A stretch of DNA of 64,000 nt. Origin: Actinoplanes siamensis (GTDB lineage Bacteria; Actinomycetota; Actinomycetes; Mycobacteriales; Micromonosporaceae). The position numbers and the translations under genes are program-made. Numbering within the stretch: position 1 is the first letter of the stretch; each line of letters begins with the position of its first letter. The DNA lies in assembly GCF_016862395.1 (NCBI RefSeq), contig NZ_BOMW01000014.1, positions 140,649-204,648 of the forward strand. The letters are read 5' to 3'. Below the pieces are notes generated by a model. The model ran no database searches. It was not told the DNA's origin and worked only from the letters and a program-made list of their open reading frames with translations. This document shows, piece after piece, positions 42,927 to 52,280 of this stretch.

Positions 42927-45317
42927 TCACAGGTCGGCCTGGGAGAGGCGGAGGGCGGGCGCCCGCAGCATCCGCCTGGTCGGCAGCGCGCCGGCCACCA
43001 GCGCGAGCATCAGGCACAGCCCGACCACGCCGGCGATGACCGGCCACGGCACGACCAGCGGAACCTCTGCGCCGGTCTGCTCGCTCAAACCTGCCCGGAC
43101 GGCCAGGAGAGCTCCGAACGCGACCAGCCCGCCGAGCACCGCACCGATAGCCACGACCAGCGCGGACTCGGCTGCGACATACCCGGCCACCTGCCGCCGC
43201 GTCGCCCCGGCCAACCGCACCACCCGCAAGTCGGACGCGCGTCCCTGAGCAGCCATCAACAGCGTGTTCGCGACCGCGATAGCGCCGTAGCCGGCCGAGA
43301 CCCCGATCAGCATGAGCGTGAACAGCCACACCAAATGGTCCTCGGCACTGTCCGCCTCGGCGGCCCACGTCCTCACGTCGATCACCCGCGCGCCAGTGCC
43401 GGCCGGAACCTCGCGGTCCAGATACACGGCAGAGGTCAGCGCGGAGGGGTCGTGTCGCCGCACCATGTCGCGGGACATCAGGAGATCACCGCGGATCGAC
43501 CCGTCGGCGACGACCCCGACGACTCGCAGGGCGATCTGCCGCCCGTCGGCGAAGGTGACCGGACAGGCCGCACCGGGCTGCAGATGCGCAGACTCCGTGA
43601 CCACCACGGTGTCCGGGTCCCGAAGGCCATCCAGGCCGCCCATGATCACCCGCGCGCTCCGATCGGCCTGGGCGAACGCGGCCGGATCAACGCCGAGACC
43701 GCTCAGCGCGCGCAGGTCCGCTCCGAACGCTGTGGTCGGCAGGATTGCCGCTCCGGACACGGCGGTCACGGCGGCGTCGGACAGCCCCGGCGTACGGTCC
43801 GGCACCAACACACGGCCAGCCGCCACGTCCGCCTGCCGACCCGCCGCATACGCCGCCGTGGACGTCCGTACCATGCCGGAGACCAGCACCGCGAACGCGA
43901 CGGTCAGCAGCACCGGAGCGGCCGTGGACGCGGTACGCCGGGCGGAGGTCAGCGCGCCCTCACGAACCAGCAAACCGATCGCTCCGCCGCCGGCCCGCAC
44001 CGGAAGCCGCCACAGCCGCACGACCAGCGGTATCACCGCGGGCGCAACGGCAACCATCCCGGTGACCAGGGCCATCGCCGCGTACAGCGCGAATGTCGCA
44101 CCATCCTGGGCGTCGTCCGATCCGGCCGCACCGATTGCCAGCGCGACACCGACCGCGACCAGCGAGGCACCCGTGATCCAGCGCAACCGTCCCATCGGAC
44201 GCTGCTCGACGGCCGCCTCACGCAGTGCCTCCAGCGGCCGCACCCGTGCAGCTCGGCGAGCCGCAGCCCAGGCGCCGGCCAGCGCGACCAGCGGACCGAG
44301 CAGAAGCCCGCCGAGGATCGGGAGGGGGTGGTACCGGATTTCGTATGTCGCCGGCTCGAATCCCGCATCGATGAGAAGCCGGCCCACCAGCGGGGCCACC
44401 GCGGCACCCGTGATGGCCCCGAGAACCGCACCGGCTCCGCCGACGAGCAGCGCTTCGCCGTACACCATCCGCCGCACCTGGCGGGGCGTCGCACCGACCG
44501 CCCGCAGCAGGCCCAGCTCACGCCGGCGCTGCGCGACGGTGAACGCGAACGTCGACGCGACGACGAACACCGTCACGAACCCGGCGAGCGCCGCGACCCC
44601 GGTGAGCACCTGCATGCCGATCCAGCGGGTGCGGGCGTCCTCACGCGGTTCGAGGGCGCCGCGAGCGTCACCGGTCAGCACCGTGCCTGCGGCGCCGACG
44701 ATCCCGCGAGCGGCTGCCGCCACCGAGCCGGCGTCCGTACCCGGCGTGAGGACCAGGCCGATCGCGCGCACTCCGGGCGCCAGTTGGGCGGCCACGTCGT
44801 CGGGCACCAGATAGTCGGGCCGATCGGCCAGTCCGGTGACCGTGTGCGGCACCGGGCCCTTCGCTGTCAGCAGCGTGATCGCGGCTCCCGGCTGGAGTCC
44901 CAGTGACTCGTCCACCACCACATCGCCCGGCTGCCGTGGCGGCTCACCCGTCACCAGGCGCACACCGCCGAGACGGGCCGACGACCAGCCATGTCCCTGA
45001 ACCGCGTCCTGGGCCGGCCTTCCGTCGATCACGGCCTGGGCGTAGAAGGAGCGGTCCGCGACGGCTGCCGCGACCCCGGGCAGGCCCGAGAGCCGTTTGC
45101 TCATCTCTTCGGCTCTCGTCCCCGGCCACGGGATGGTGGGCGGGAACGGGTCAGCCGGAGTGTGGCTCTCCGGCGCTTGGACGATGACCGCCGCACCCGC
45201 CAAACGGTCAGGAATCTTCGGCCGGCCCGCGACGAGCAGCAGCAGGGCAAGCGTTACCAGCGCGATCCCGATAACCACGGCCACCAGCGCACCGGCTGCC
45301 CGGCGGAGCCTCAGCAC
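42927..45317 (-). CDS. ABC transporter permease, FtsX/MacB type
   Basis: This 796-residue protein has two FtsX-like modules: a helix at the N terminus, an extracytoplasmic domain, three helices with QRRRELGLLRAVGATPRQVRRMVYGEALLVG, then a second set with ANTLLMAAQGRASDLRVVRLAGATRRQVAGYVAAES. This is the layout of large actinobacterial efflux permeases (antimicrobial-peptide or lipid transport). Its start overlaps the ATPase stop by 7 bp. It lies in a divergon with a NarL-type two-component pair that probably controls it. Confidence 0.92.
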   Translation of the reverse strand: MLRLRRAAGALVAVVIGIALVTLALLLLVAGRPKIPDRLAGAAVIVQAPESHTPADPFPPTIPWPGTRAEEMSKRLSGLPGVAAAVADRSFYAQAVIDGRPAQDAVQGHGWSSARLGGVRLVTGEPPRQPGDVVVDESLGLQPGAAITLLTAKGPVPHTVTGLADRPDYLVPDDVAAQLAPGVRAIGLVLTPGTDAGSVAAAARGIVGAAGTVLTGDARGALEPREDARTRWIGMQVLTGVAALAGFVTVFVVASTFAFTVAQRRRELGLLRAVGATPRQVRRMVYGEALLVGGAGAVLGAITGAAVAPLVGRLLIDAGFEPATYEIRYHPLPILGGLLLGPLVALAGAWAAARRAARVRPLEALREAAVEQRPMGRLRWITGASLVAVGVALAIGAAGSDDAQDGATFALYAAMALVTGMVAVAPAVIPLVVRLWRLPVRAGGGAIGLLVREGALTSARRTASTAAPVLLTVAFAVLVSGMVRTSTAAYAAGRQADVAAGRVLVPDRTPGLSDAAVTAVSGAAILPTTAFGADLRALSGLGVDPAAFAQADRSARVIMGGLDGLRDPDTVVVTESAHLQPGAACPVTFADGRQIALRVVGVVADGSIRGDLLMSRDMVRRHDPSALTSAVYLDREVPAGTGARVIDVRTWAAEADSAEDHLVWLFTLMLIGVSAGYGAIAVANTLLMAAQGRASDLRVVRLAGATRRQVAGYVAAESALVVAIGAVLGGLVAFGALLAVRAGLSEQTGAEVPLVVPWPVIAGVVGLCLMLALVAGALPTRRMLRAPALRLSQADL

Positions 45318-46051
45318 GATTTCTCCACCAGGTGTGCGGTGCGGGCCGCGATCTGCTCAGGCGCCAGGGGCCCCCGGACGTCGTCGGCGATCCGGCCGTC
45401 CGAGAGGAACACGACCCGGTCGGCACGGGCGGCAGCGACCGGATCGTGGGTCACCATCACCACCGTCTGATGGTGCTCGTCGACCAGTCTCCGCAGCAGA
45501 TCCAGGATGTGCCGCGAGGTCACGCTGTCCAGCGCGCCGGTCGGCTCGTCGGCGAACACCACCGCGGGCCGGCTGATCAGCGCCCTGGCCATCGCGACCC
45601 GCTGCTGTTCGCCTCCGGAGAGCTCGCTCGGGCGGTGCCGGAGGCGGTCGGCCAGGCCGACCTCGGCGAGGGCGGCGGCGACGGCGCCGGGTGCTGGGCG
45701 ACGCCCGGCCAGCCGGGCCGGCAGCGCCACATTCTGCTCGGCGGTCAGCGAAGAGACCAGATTGAACGACTGGAACACGAAGCCGATCCGGTCGCGCCGC
45801 AGCCGCGTCAGCTGGTCCTCCGTCAGACCGCCGAGCGAGACGTCGTCGATGGTCACCGAGCCGCTGGACGGGCGGTCGAGGCCGGCCGCGCAGTGCAACA
45901 AAGTAGACTTGCCCGAACCGGAGGGACCCATCACCGCGGAGAACGTGCCACGCTCGAAGGCAACCGATACGCCGTCGAGCGCGACCAATCGCCGCTCGCC
46001 CGTGCCGTAGGTGGCGCGGATGTCCTCCAGAACAACCGTCTGCGTCGTCAT
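45311..46051 (-). CDS. ABC transporter ATP-binding protein
   Basis: This 246-residue ATPase has Walker A GPSGSGKST, Q-loop FVFQSFNLV, signature LSGGEQQRVAMARAL, Walker B VVFADEPTGALD and H-loop VTHD. It is of the LolD/MacB class that drives FtsX permeases. The ATG at 46051 begins the conserved part. It is the first gene of the transporter operon and is divergent (168 bp) from the sensor kinase gene. Confidence 0.95.
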   Translation of the reverse strand: MTTQTVVLEDIRATYGTGERRLVALDGVSVAFERGTFSAVMGPSGSGKSTLLHCAAGLDRPSSGSVTIDDVSLGGLTEDQLTRLRRDRIGFVFQSFNLVSSLTAEQNVALPARLAGRRPAPGAVAAALAEVGLADRLRHRPSELSGGEQQRVAMARALISRPAVVFADEPTGALDSVTSRHILDLLRRLVDEHHQTVVMVTHDPVAAARADRVVFLSDGRIADDVRGPLAPEQIAARTAHLVEKSC

Positions 46052-46219
46052 GCCGGAAACGATGCCGGGACGGGGCCGGGTCGCGCGTCGGACCGGGATT
46101 GACACTTTCCGTTCCACCCAGCGTGGTACGCCGTACCTCCGAATCGTCCTTCGTCATCCCTGGGGATGACGGCTCGCGGGCCGACGCGCGGCGCCTCCGC
46201 GGCCGCTACCGTCTTGCGC

Positions 46220-47407
46220 ATGGATGCCGCCCAGCTGATCAGGCGCCTCCGCCCGGCCGAGCTCTACGGACTCGACGCCGTCGCGGCGGCGGTCGTTGTA
46301 CTGGTCTCGTTCGCCGGTGCGCTGGCCGAGCCGACGGACGGCCGCCCGGCCGAGCCTGTCTGGGTCTCGGGGCTCACCGCCCTTGCCATCGGGCTTCCGG
46401 TCGTGGTCCGCCGTCGCTGGCCCTTCCCGGTGGCCATCGCCGTCACGCTCGCCGCCTCCCTCGCGCTGGCCTTGGAGTTCATCCCGTCCTTCGCCGCGCC
46501 CGGTCCGGTCGGTGCTCTCGCCCTGGCCTTCTACACCTTCGGCACGGCTGTGCGGGACAGCCGAGCGTTCCTGATCGTGGCGATCTGCTCCTTCTTGGTC
46601 AGTGCCGGAATGGGCGGGCCGGCGCTCTACGCCGGCCAGAGCCTCCCGCCGGACGGACCGCCGGCGTTCCTGACGGCGATCTTCGGGGGTCTGGTGATCG
46701 CGCCGTCCGCGATCCTGGGTTTTGCGATCGGTGAGCGCAGAGCGCAGAACACCCAGCGCAGCGAGCAGCTCCGGCGCGAAGCGGCGATGGAGGAACGGCT
46801 CCGGCTGGCCCGCGAGCTGCACGACGTCATCGCGCACACGATGACGCTGATCGTGGTCAAGGCGTCGATCGGCAACCACGTCGCGGAGTCGGATCCGGCC
46901 GAGGCCCGCGACGCCTTGCAGATCATCGAGAAGACGGGACGATCCGCGATGTTCGAAGTGCGCAAGGTGCTCGACATGCTGCGCGAGGACACGCCGTATG
47001 CGCCGACGCCCGGGCTCGACGACCTGCCGAACCTGGTCGAGTCGGCCTCACTGGGCGACGCCCGGGTGACACTCACCGTGGACCCTCCGGAGGGCGCGGC
47101 ACGGGACGCGATATCCCCGTCGCTTCAGCTGGCGGTGTATCGGATCGTGCAGGAGGCGGTGACCAACGTGGTCAAACACGCCGCGCCGGCCCACTGCCAG
47201 GTCACCGTGGTGGTGGGTCCCGACGACGTACGCGTGGAGGTCAGCGACGACGGGAAACAGCCGCCGCGGGCCAGCAGTGGCGGGCACGGGCTGATCGGGA
47301 TGCGTGAGCGGGTGGCGCTGCACGGAGGGACGTTCAGCGCCGGGCCGCGCGACGGCGGAGGGTTCTGCGTGACCGCGCTCCTGCCGGTCAGCGGATCGGC
47401 GTCCTGA
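46220..47407 (+). CDS. NarL-family sensor histidine kinase
   Basis: This 395-residue kinase has four or more N-terminal membrane helices (about 15-170), a HisKA_3 segment with the phospho-His in RLRLARELHDVIAHTMTLIV, and a HATPase domain (VQEAVTNVVKHA, VSDDGKQPP, GHGLIGMRERV). It probably senses envelope stress or a drug and controls the divergent ABC transporter. A TTGACA element at 46099-46104 in the gap may be part of its promoter. The response regulator follows after 74 bp. Confidence 0.92.
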   Translation: MDAAQLIRRLRPAELYGLDAVAAAVVVLVSFAGALAEPTDGRPAEPVWVSGLTALAIGLPVVVRRRWPFPVAIAVTLAASLALALEFIPSFAAPGPVGALALAFYTFGTAVRDSRAFLIVAICSFLVSAGMGGPALYAGQSLPPDGPPAFLTAIFGGLVIAPSAILGFAIGERRAQNTQRSEQLRREAAMEERLRLARELHDVIAHTMTLIVVKASIGNHVAESDPAEARDALQIIEKTGRSAMFEVRKVLDMLREDTPYAPTPGLDDLPNLVESASLGDARVTLTVDPPEGAARDAISPSLQLAVYRIVQEAVTNVVKHAAPAHCQVTVVVGPDDVRVEVSDDGKQPPRASSGGHGLIGMRERVALHGGTFSAGPRDGGGFCVTALLPVSGSAS

Positions 47408-47481
47408 GGTGGCGCGTAATGGTACGGGCGGATGGTGCGGTGTCGACAGTGACCGATGTTGTGGAAGGGGGTGATCGCCCG

Positions 47482-48144
47482 ATGATCCGGGTCTTGATCG
47501 TGGACGACCAGGCGTTGCTGCGCGGTAGCTTCCGGGTGCTCGTGGACTCCGCCGGAGACTGCACCACGGTGGGGGAAGCGGGTACGGGCACGGAGGCGGT
47601 CCGGGTAGCCGCCGAGACCCGCCCGGACGTGGTGCTCATGGACGTGCGGATGCCGGACCTCAACGGGATCGAGGCCACCCGTCTGATCGCCGGTGATCCC
47701 AAGCTTGCCGGCGTGCGGGTGTTGATGTTGACGACGTTCGACCTGGACGAGTACGTGTACGGGGCGTTGCGGGCCGGCGCGAGTGGCTTCCTGCTCAAGG
47801 ACACTCCGCCGGCTGAGTTGCTGAGGGCCATCCGGGTCGTCGCGGCGGGGGAGGCGTTGCTGGCGCCGAAGGTGACCCGGAAGCTGATCTCGGAGTTCGC
47901 CCGCCGGCCGCAGTCGGAGCGGCCGATCCCGCGCCGCCTGGACGGCGTGACCGAGCGGGAGCGGGAAGTGCTCACCCTCATCGGCCGCGGGCTGTCGAAT
48001 GCGGAGATCGCCGAGCACCTGGCCTTGAGCCTGGCCACCGTGAAGACGCACGTCGGGCGGATCATCGCGAAACTCGAGGTGCGTGACCGGGCCCAACTCG
48101 TAATCGTCGCCTACGAGACGGGGCTGGTCGCTGTGGGCGCTTGA
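47482..48144 (+). CDS. NarL/LuxR-family response regulator
   Basis: This 220-residue protein has a receiver domain (VLIVDDQALL, phospho-Asp in VVLMDVRMPDLNG, KDTPP) and a C-terminal LuxR HTH (LTEREREVLTLIGRGLSNAEIAEHLALSLATVKTHVGRIIAKL). It pairs with the upstream kinase. The ATG at 47482 is the conserved start. The likely targets are its own operon and the divergent ABC transporter. Confidence 0.94.
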   Translation: MIRVLIVDDQALLRGSFRVLVDSAGDCTTVGEAGTGTEAVRVAAETRPDVVLMDVRMPDLNGIEATRLIAGDPKLAGVRVLMLTTFDLDEYVYGALRAGASGFLLKDTPPAELLRAIRVVAAGEALLAPKVTRKLISEFARRPQSERPIPRRLDGVTEREREVLTLIGRGLSNAEIAEHLALSLATVKTHVGRIIAKLEVRDRAQLVIVAYETGLVAVGA

Positions 48145-48147
48145 GTA

Positions 48148-48381
48148 GGGGCAAGGGTTGGTGGGCGGCGTGGGCGTTTGGGTGGGGGATGCGGTTGGCG
48201 TGGGCGCTCGGTAGGGGAGGCGGCTGGCGGGCGGCGTGCGATGTGGTGCAGGAGAGGGGGGTGTCAGGTGAAGACCGGGGCGATGTCCCACCCGGGAACC
48301 GTGATTGTTGTCGTACCAGAAAGGAATCGCAGTAGATTTTATTGGCTTTTTCCGGCGCGCTGCGGCTGGCAGGATCAGCTC
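48148..48381. other. G-rich intergenic tract with quadruplex motif
   Basis: The plus strand after the regulator stop is strongly G-skewed. From 48148, runs of three or more G separated by 3, 5 and 6 nt (GGG CAA GGG TTGGT GGG CGGCGT GGG) meet the usual G-quadruplex pattern. The last 50 bp are AT-rich and likely hold the promoter of the aminotransferase. No gene is seen. Confidence 0.5.
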
Positions 48382-49551
48382 ATGCGTCGAATCTCCCAGC
48401 GAATTTCTGGAATTGCGGAATCCGCCACCCTGGCCGTTGATGCGAAGGCGAAGGCGTTACGGGCGGCTGGGCGGCCGGTCATCGGGTTCGGGGCCGGTGA
48501 ACCGGATTTCCCGACGCCCGACCACATCGTCGAGGCCGCCGCCGAGGCCTGCCGTGACCCGCGCAACCACAAGTACACCCCGGCCGGCGGCCAGCCCGCG
48601 CTGCGGGAGGCGATCGCGCATGCCAGCGCCCAGCCGATCGACGCCGGGCAGGTGATCGTCACCAACGGTGGGAAGCAGGCCGTCTACCAGGCGTTCGCTA
48701 CGCTGTTGGATCCCGGCGACGAGGTGCTGATCCCCGCGCCGTACTGGACCACCTACCCGGAAGCGGTCCGCCTTGCCGGTGGCGTCCCGGTCGACGTGGT
48801 CACCGACGAGTCGACCGGGTATCGGGTCGGCGTGGAACAGTTGGAAGCGGCGCGGACGGCGCGGACGCGTGTTCTGGTGATGTGTTCGCCGTCGAATCCG
48901 ACCGGCGCGGTGTATTCCCGGGAACAGCTCGCGGAAATCGGCGGATGGGCTGCCGAGAACGATCTGATGGTGGTCACCGACGAGATCTACCAACATTTGG
49001 TGTACGGAGATGCCGAATTCCACTCGATGCCCGTGGTGGTGCCCGAACTCGCCGACCGGACGCTCGTGCTCAGCGGCGTGTCCAAGACGTTCGCCATGAC
49101 CGGCTGGCGGGTCGGCTGGATGTACGGGCCCCGTGACCTGATCGGCGCGGCGCTCAACCTGCAGTCCCACCTGACCTCGAACGTCTGCAACATCGCCCAG
49201 GCCGCCGCGCTCGCCGCGGTCACCGGGGACCTGTCCGCGGTGGCGCGCATGCGGGAGGCGTTCGACCGGCGGCGCCGCACCATCGTGGAAATGCTCAACG
49301 CCATCCCCGGCGTCGTCTGCCCGGAACCGCAGGGCGCCTTCTACGTCTACCCGTCCGTCAAGGGCCTGCTGCGCGGCCGGACCTCTGCCGAACTTGCCAC
49401 CTTCATCCTCGACGAAGCCGAGGTCGCGGTGGTCCCGGGCGAGGCCTTCGGCACGCCCGGATACCTGCGATTCTCGTACGCGTTGAGTGACGCCGACCTC
49501 GTCGAGGGGATCACCCGCATTCAGAAACTGGTTCCTACCATGGGCGGGTGA
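48382..49551 (+). CDS. Class I aminotransferase, aspartate aminotransferase-like
   Basis: This 389-residue PLP enzyme has [40 protein letters not shown], the PLP Lys in [17 protein letters not shown], and the Arg that binds the alpha-carboxylate near RFSYALSD. It is closest in pattern to actinobacterial aspartate aminotransferases (AspC/AspB type). It transfers amino groups between aspartate and 2-oxoglutarate or related acids. Its stop overlaps (GTGA) the start of a decayed ECF sigma gene. Confidence 0.92.
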   Translation: MRRISQRISGIAESATLAVDAKAKALRAAGRPVIGFGAGEPDFPTPDHIVEAAAEACRDPRNHKYTPAGGQPALREAIAHASAQPIDAGQVIVTNGGKQAVYQAFATLLDPGDEVLIPAPYWTTYPEAVRLAGGVPVDVVTDESTGYRVGVEQLEAARTARTRVLVMCSPSNPTGAVYSREQLAEIGGWAAENDLMVVTDEIYQHLVYGDAEFHSMPVVVPELADRTLVLSGVSKTFAMTGWRVGWMYGPRDLIGAALNLQSHLTSNVCNIAQAAALAAVTGDLSAVARMREAFDRRRRTIVEMLNAIPGVVCPEPQGAFYVYPSVKGLLRGRTSAELATFILDEAEVAVVPGEAFGTPGYLRFSYALSDADLVEGITRIQKLVPTMGG

Positions 49552-49800
49552 CGGAGTCGAAGGCGCGCCGCGGATCACCTCGAGGCAGCGGCACGCGTCC
49601 TCACCAGCGTGCGGCCGCGACTGTTCGGCATCGCCCCTACCGCATGCTGAGCAGCGCCTCCGAGGCCGAGGATCTGGCGCAGGACGTCTGGCTGCGCTGG
49701 CAGGCCTACGACCGTGCCATCGTACGGGCAGATCGGCGACATCCTGCAGTCCACCGAACCCGCCGTCCGGCATGGGCTCGGCGGCGCGCCAAAGCATCGT
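49548..49800 (+). pseudogene. Decayed ECF sigma factor gene
   Basis: Parts of an ECF sigma factor are spread over three frames: HLEAAARVLTSVRPRLFGIA, then YRMLSSASEAEDLAQDVWLRWQAYDRA, then YGQIGDILQSTEPAVR. The first joint is a shift near 49640, where two extra bases separate the GIA and YRML codons; a shift also lies near the start, after the GTG at 49548. The region between 2 and 4 is deleted. The gene once overlapped the aminotransferase stop. It is followed directly by a 16-bp repeat. Confidence 0.75.
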
Positions 49801-49864
49801 CGACGAAGCTCAGCGGCGACGAAGCTCAGCGGCGACGAAGCTCAGCGGCGACGAAGCTCAGCGG
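49801..49864. repeat. 16-bp perfect tandem repeat, four copies
   Basis: CGACGAAGCTCAGCGG is repeated exactly four times, then decays into GACAGAGCCCCAGCGG and similar copies to about 49910. It lies between the dead sigma gene and ctaD. Confidence 0.95.
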
Positions 49865-50017
49865 GGACAGAGCCCCAGCGGCGACAGGCGAAGCGCAGTG
49901 ACAACAGGCGATGCGCAGCGGCGGCCGGGAGAGGCGCGGGCGGCGGGCGGTGTGCTCTGGTCGTACCCCGCAATCGGGTTTTGATCTCCAGAGCGCCCAC
50001 CCGCCGCCCGCAAGCGG

Positions 50018-51808
50018 TCAGCGCCGTTTCTTCTTCCGGTCGCGCTCCAGGCCTCGCTCGCGGTCGGAGGCGATGTCCTCGGAGTACGTCGCACCACCGT
50101 CGGACTCGGGAGTCAGTGGCCGCGCACCGCCCTCCGGCGGCCCCGCCAGCGACTGCTCGCCGGCCGCGAGATGCGGGTACTTGAGGTCGAACGCGGGCCG
50201 CTCGGAGCGGATCCGGGGCATCTCGTGGAAGTTGCGCAGCGGCGGCGGCGTGGACGTGGCCCACTCCAGGGAGTTGCCGTGTCCCCACGGGTCATCGGCG
50301 GTGACGACCGGGCCAACCTTGTACGACTTCCACACGTTGTACGCGAACGGCAGCACCGACACGCCCAGGACGAACGCGCCGATCGACGAGATGGTGTTCA
50401 GCGTGGTGAACCCGTCTTCGGGCAGGTAGTCCGCGTAACGGCGGGGCATGCCCTCGTCGCCGAGCCAGTGCTGGACCAGGAAGGTGGTGTGGAAGCCGAT
50501 GAAAGTCAGCCAGAAGTGCACCTTGCCCAGCCGGTCGTCGAGCATCCGGCCGAACATCTTCGGGAACCAGAAGTAGACGCCGGAGAAGACGGCGAACACG
50601 ATCGTGCCGAACAGCACGTAGTGGAAGTGCGCCACGACGAAGTAGCTGTCGTGCACGTGGAAGTCGTTCGGCGGGCTGGCCAGCAGCACTCCGGTCAGGC
50701 CGCCGAGCAGGAAGGTCACCAGGAACCCGATGGCGAACAGCATCGGTGACTCGAAGCTGAGCTGGCCGCGCCACAGGGTGCCGATCCAGGTGAAGAACTT
50801 CATGCCGGTCGGGACGGCGATCAGATAGGTCAGGATGCTGAAGAACGGCAGCAGCACCTGGCCGGTGGCGAACATGTGGTGCGCCCAGACGCTCATCGAC
50901 AAGCCGGCGATCAGGAGCGTGGCGGCGACCAGGCCCTTGTAGCCGAAGACCGGCTTGCGGCTGAAGACCGGGATGACCTCGGTGATGATGCCGAAGAACG
51001 GCAGCGCGATGACGTACACCTCGGGGTGGCCGAAGAACCAGAACAGGTGCTGCCAGAGCATCGGCCCGCCGGTGGCCGGGTCGAAGACGTGCGCGTTCAG
51101 CACCCGATCCGCGGCCAGGGCGAACAGGGCGGCGGCGAGCAGCGGGAACACCATGATCACCAGCAGGGTGGTGACCAGGATGTTCCAGGTGAAGATCGGC
51201 ATCCGGAACATGGTCATGCCCGGCGCGCGCAGGCACAGGACGGTCGTGATGATGTTGACGCTGCCGAGGATGCTGCTCAGGCCGGTCAGCGCCAGGCCGA
51301 CCACCCACATGTTGCCGCCGTATCCGGGCGAGTGCTCCCAGTCGCTCAGCGGCGTGTACGCGGTCCAGCCGAAGTCGGCCGCGCCGCTGGGCGTCAGGAA
51401 CGCGCCCACCGCGATCAGGCTGCCGAGCAGGTACATCCAGTAGGAGAACGCGTTGAGCCGCGGGAACGCCACGTCCGGTGCGCCGATCTGGATCGGCACG
51501 ATGAAGTTGGCGAAGGCGAACACGATCGGCGTCGCGAAGAACAGCAGCATGATCGTGCCGTGCATGGTGAACATCTGGTTGTACTGCTCGGGCGAGAGGA
51601 TCTGCATGCCGGGCCGGGCGAGCTCTGCGCGGATCAGCAGTGCCAGGAAACCACCGATGGCATAGAACACGAACGACGTGACCATGTACATGATGCCGAT
51701 CTGCTTGGCATCGGTGGTGCGCAGGATCCGGGTCAGTGCCGAGCCTCGTACCTGCCGACGGACCGGGTGCGGTCGGACAGGGGTCGGCCTCGGGGCGACG
51801 GTGGTCAT
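50018..51808 (-). CDS. ctaD: Cytochrome c oxidase subunit I
   Basis: This 596-residue protein has 12 helices and the heme-copper oxidase signatures: [10 protein letters not shown] (heme a His), [22 protein letters not shown] (CuB His and cross-linked Tyr), VWAHHMF, and HFHYVLFG (heme ligands). It reduces O2 to water and pumps protons in the membrane. The C-terminal tail (after about 530) is long and charged. The ATG at 51808 begins MTTVAPRP. No subunit II, III or cytochrome bc genes are adjacent, so it is an orphan or second copy. Confidence 0.95.
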   Translation of the reverse strand: MTTVAPRPTPVRPHPVRRQVRGSALTRILRTTDAKQIGIMYMVTSFVFYAIGGFLALLIRAELARPGMQILSPEQYNQMFTMHGTIMLLFFATPIVFAFANFIVPIQIGAPDVAFPRLNAFSYWMYLLGSLIAVGAFLTPSGAADFGWTAYTPLSDWEHSPGYGGNMWVVGLALTGLSSILGSVNIITTVLCLRAPGMTMFRMPIFTWNILVTTLLVIMVFPLLAAALFALAADRVLNAHVFDPATGGPMLWQHLFWFFGHPEVYVIALPFFGIITEVIPVFSRKPVFGYKGLVAATLLIAGLSMSVWAHHMFATGQVLLPFFSILTYLIAVPTGMKFFTWIGTLWRGQLSFESPMLFAIGFLVTFLLGGLTGVLLASPPNDFHVHDSYFVVAHFHYVLFGTIVFAVFSGVYFWFPKMFGRMLDDRLGKVHFWLTFIGFHTTFLVQHWLGDEGMPRRYADYLPEDGFTTLNTISSIGAFVLGVSVLPFAYNVWKSYKVGPVVTADDPWGHGNSLEWATSTPPPLRNFHEMPRIRSERPAFDLKYPHLAAGEQSLAGPPEGGARPLTPESDGGATYSEDIASDRERGLERDRKKKRR

Positions 51809-51921
51809 CCAGCCTCCTCGGCTGCGCATATGGGGACCTAGTGCTCACCCTCTGTTATAGGCTTCAACTGTTCAATTCGTGGCAGATCGGCTATTCCTCT
51901 TTTGTCCGGAAGGGGGAGGGC

Positions 51922-52176
51922 ATGCTGGAGGAGAAGGACCGCCGCGCCCTCGAGGACATCGAGCAGCGGCTGTGCGCCAGCGACCCGGCCTTCGCTCGGC
52001 GGATGGGCTCGCCGTCCGTCCCGTTCCCGACGGTCTCGGTGCTGTGCGTGCTGTCGTTCATGTCACTGCCGTTCGTGGGACTTTTCCTTGGCCCGCGGGC
52101 GGTGCTGGTCGCGATCAACGCGACAGCCGTCGTGGTGATGATGGTGCTCGTGTGGCGGGCCAGAGCATCGCGGTGA
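51922..52176 (+). CDS. DUF3040-type two-TM protein
   Basis: This 84-residue protein begins MLEEKDRRALEDIEQRLCASDPAFARRM, the typical DUF3040 amphipathic start, followed by two membrane helices (about 35-55 and 58-78). The family is common in actinobacteria; the function is unknown. GGGGGAGGG precedes the ATG. It is divergent from ctaD, sharing an AT-rich promoter region (51809-51921). Confidence 0.8.
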   Translation: MLEEKDRRALEDIEQRLCASDPAFARRMGSPSVPFPTVSVLCVLSFMSLPFVGLFLGPRAVLVAINATAVVVMMVLVWRARASR

Positions 52177-52280
52177 TCAGGCGCTGCAACCGCGCGGCCA
52201 GCTCCGGCGCCTCGGCGCCGGCCAGCGGTTGCACCCGGCCGACCGCAGGACCGTACAATGGGCCGGCGGTGGAACGGCGA

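Noticed and set aside
42478..43368. A 296-codon minus-strand frame overlapping the end of the permease gene and the 24/26-bp repeats
   Set aside because: It is kept open by repeats and overlaps the permease coding sequence in another frame, with no recognisable domain.
42558..44906. A 782-codon open frame on the plus strand opposite the ABC permease
   Set aside because: It is antisense to a clear FtsX-type permease, is rich in Arg/His/Gln/Pro with no domain, and has no start signal; high GC keeps opposite frames open.
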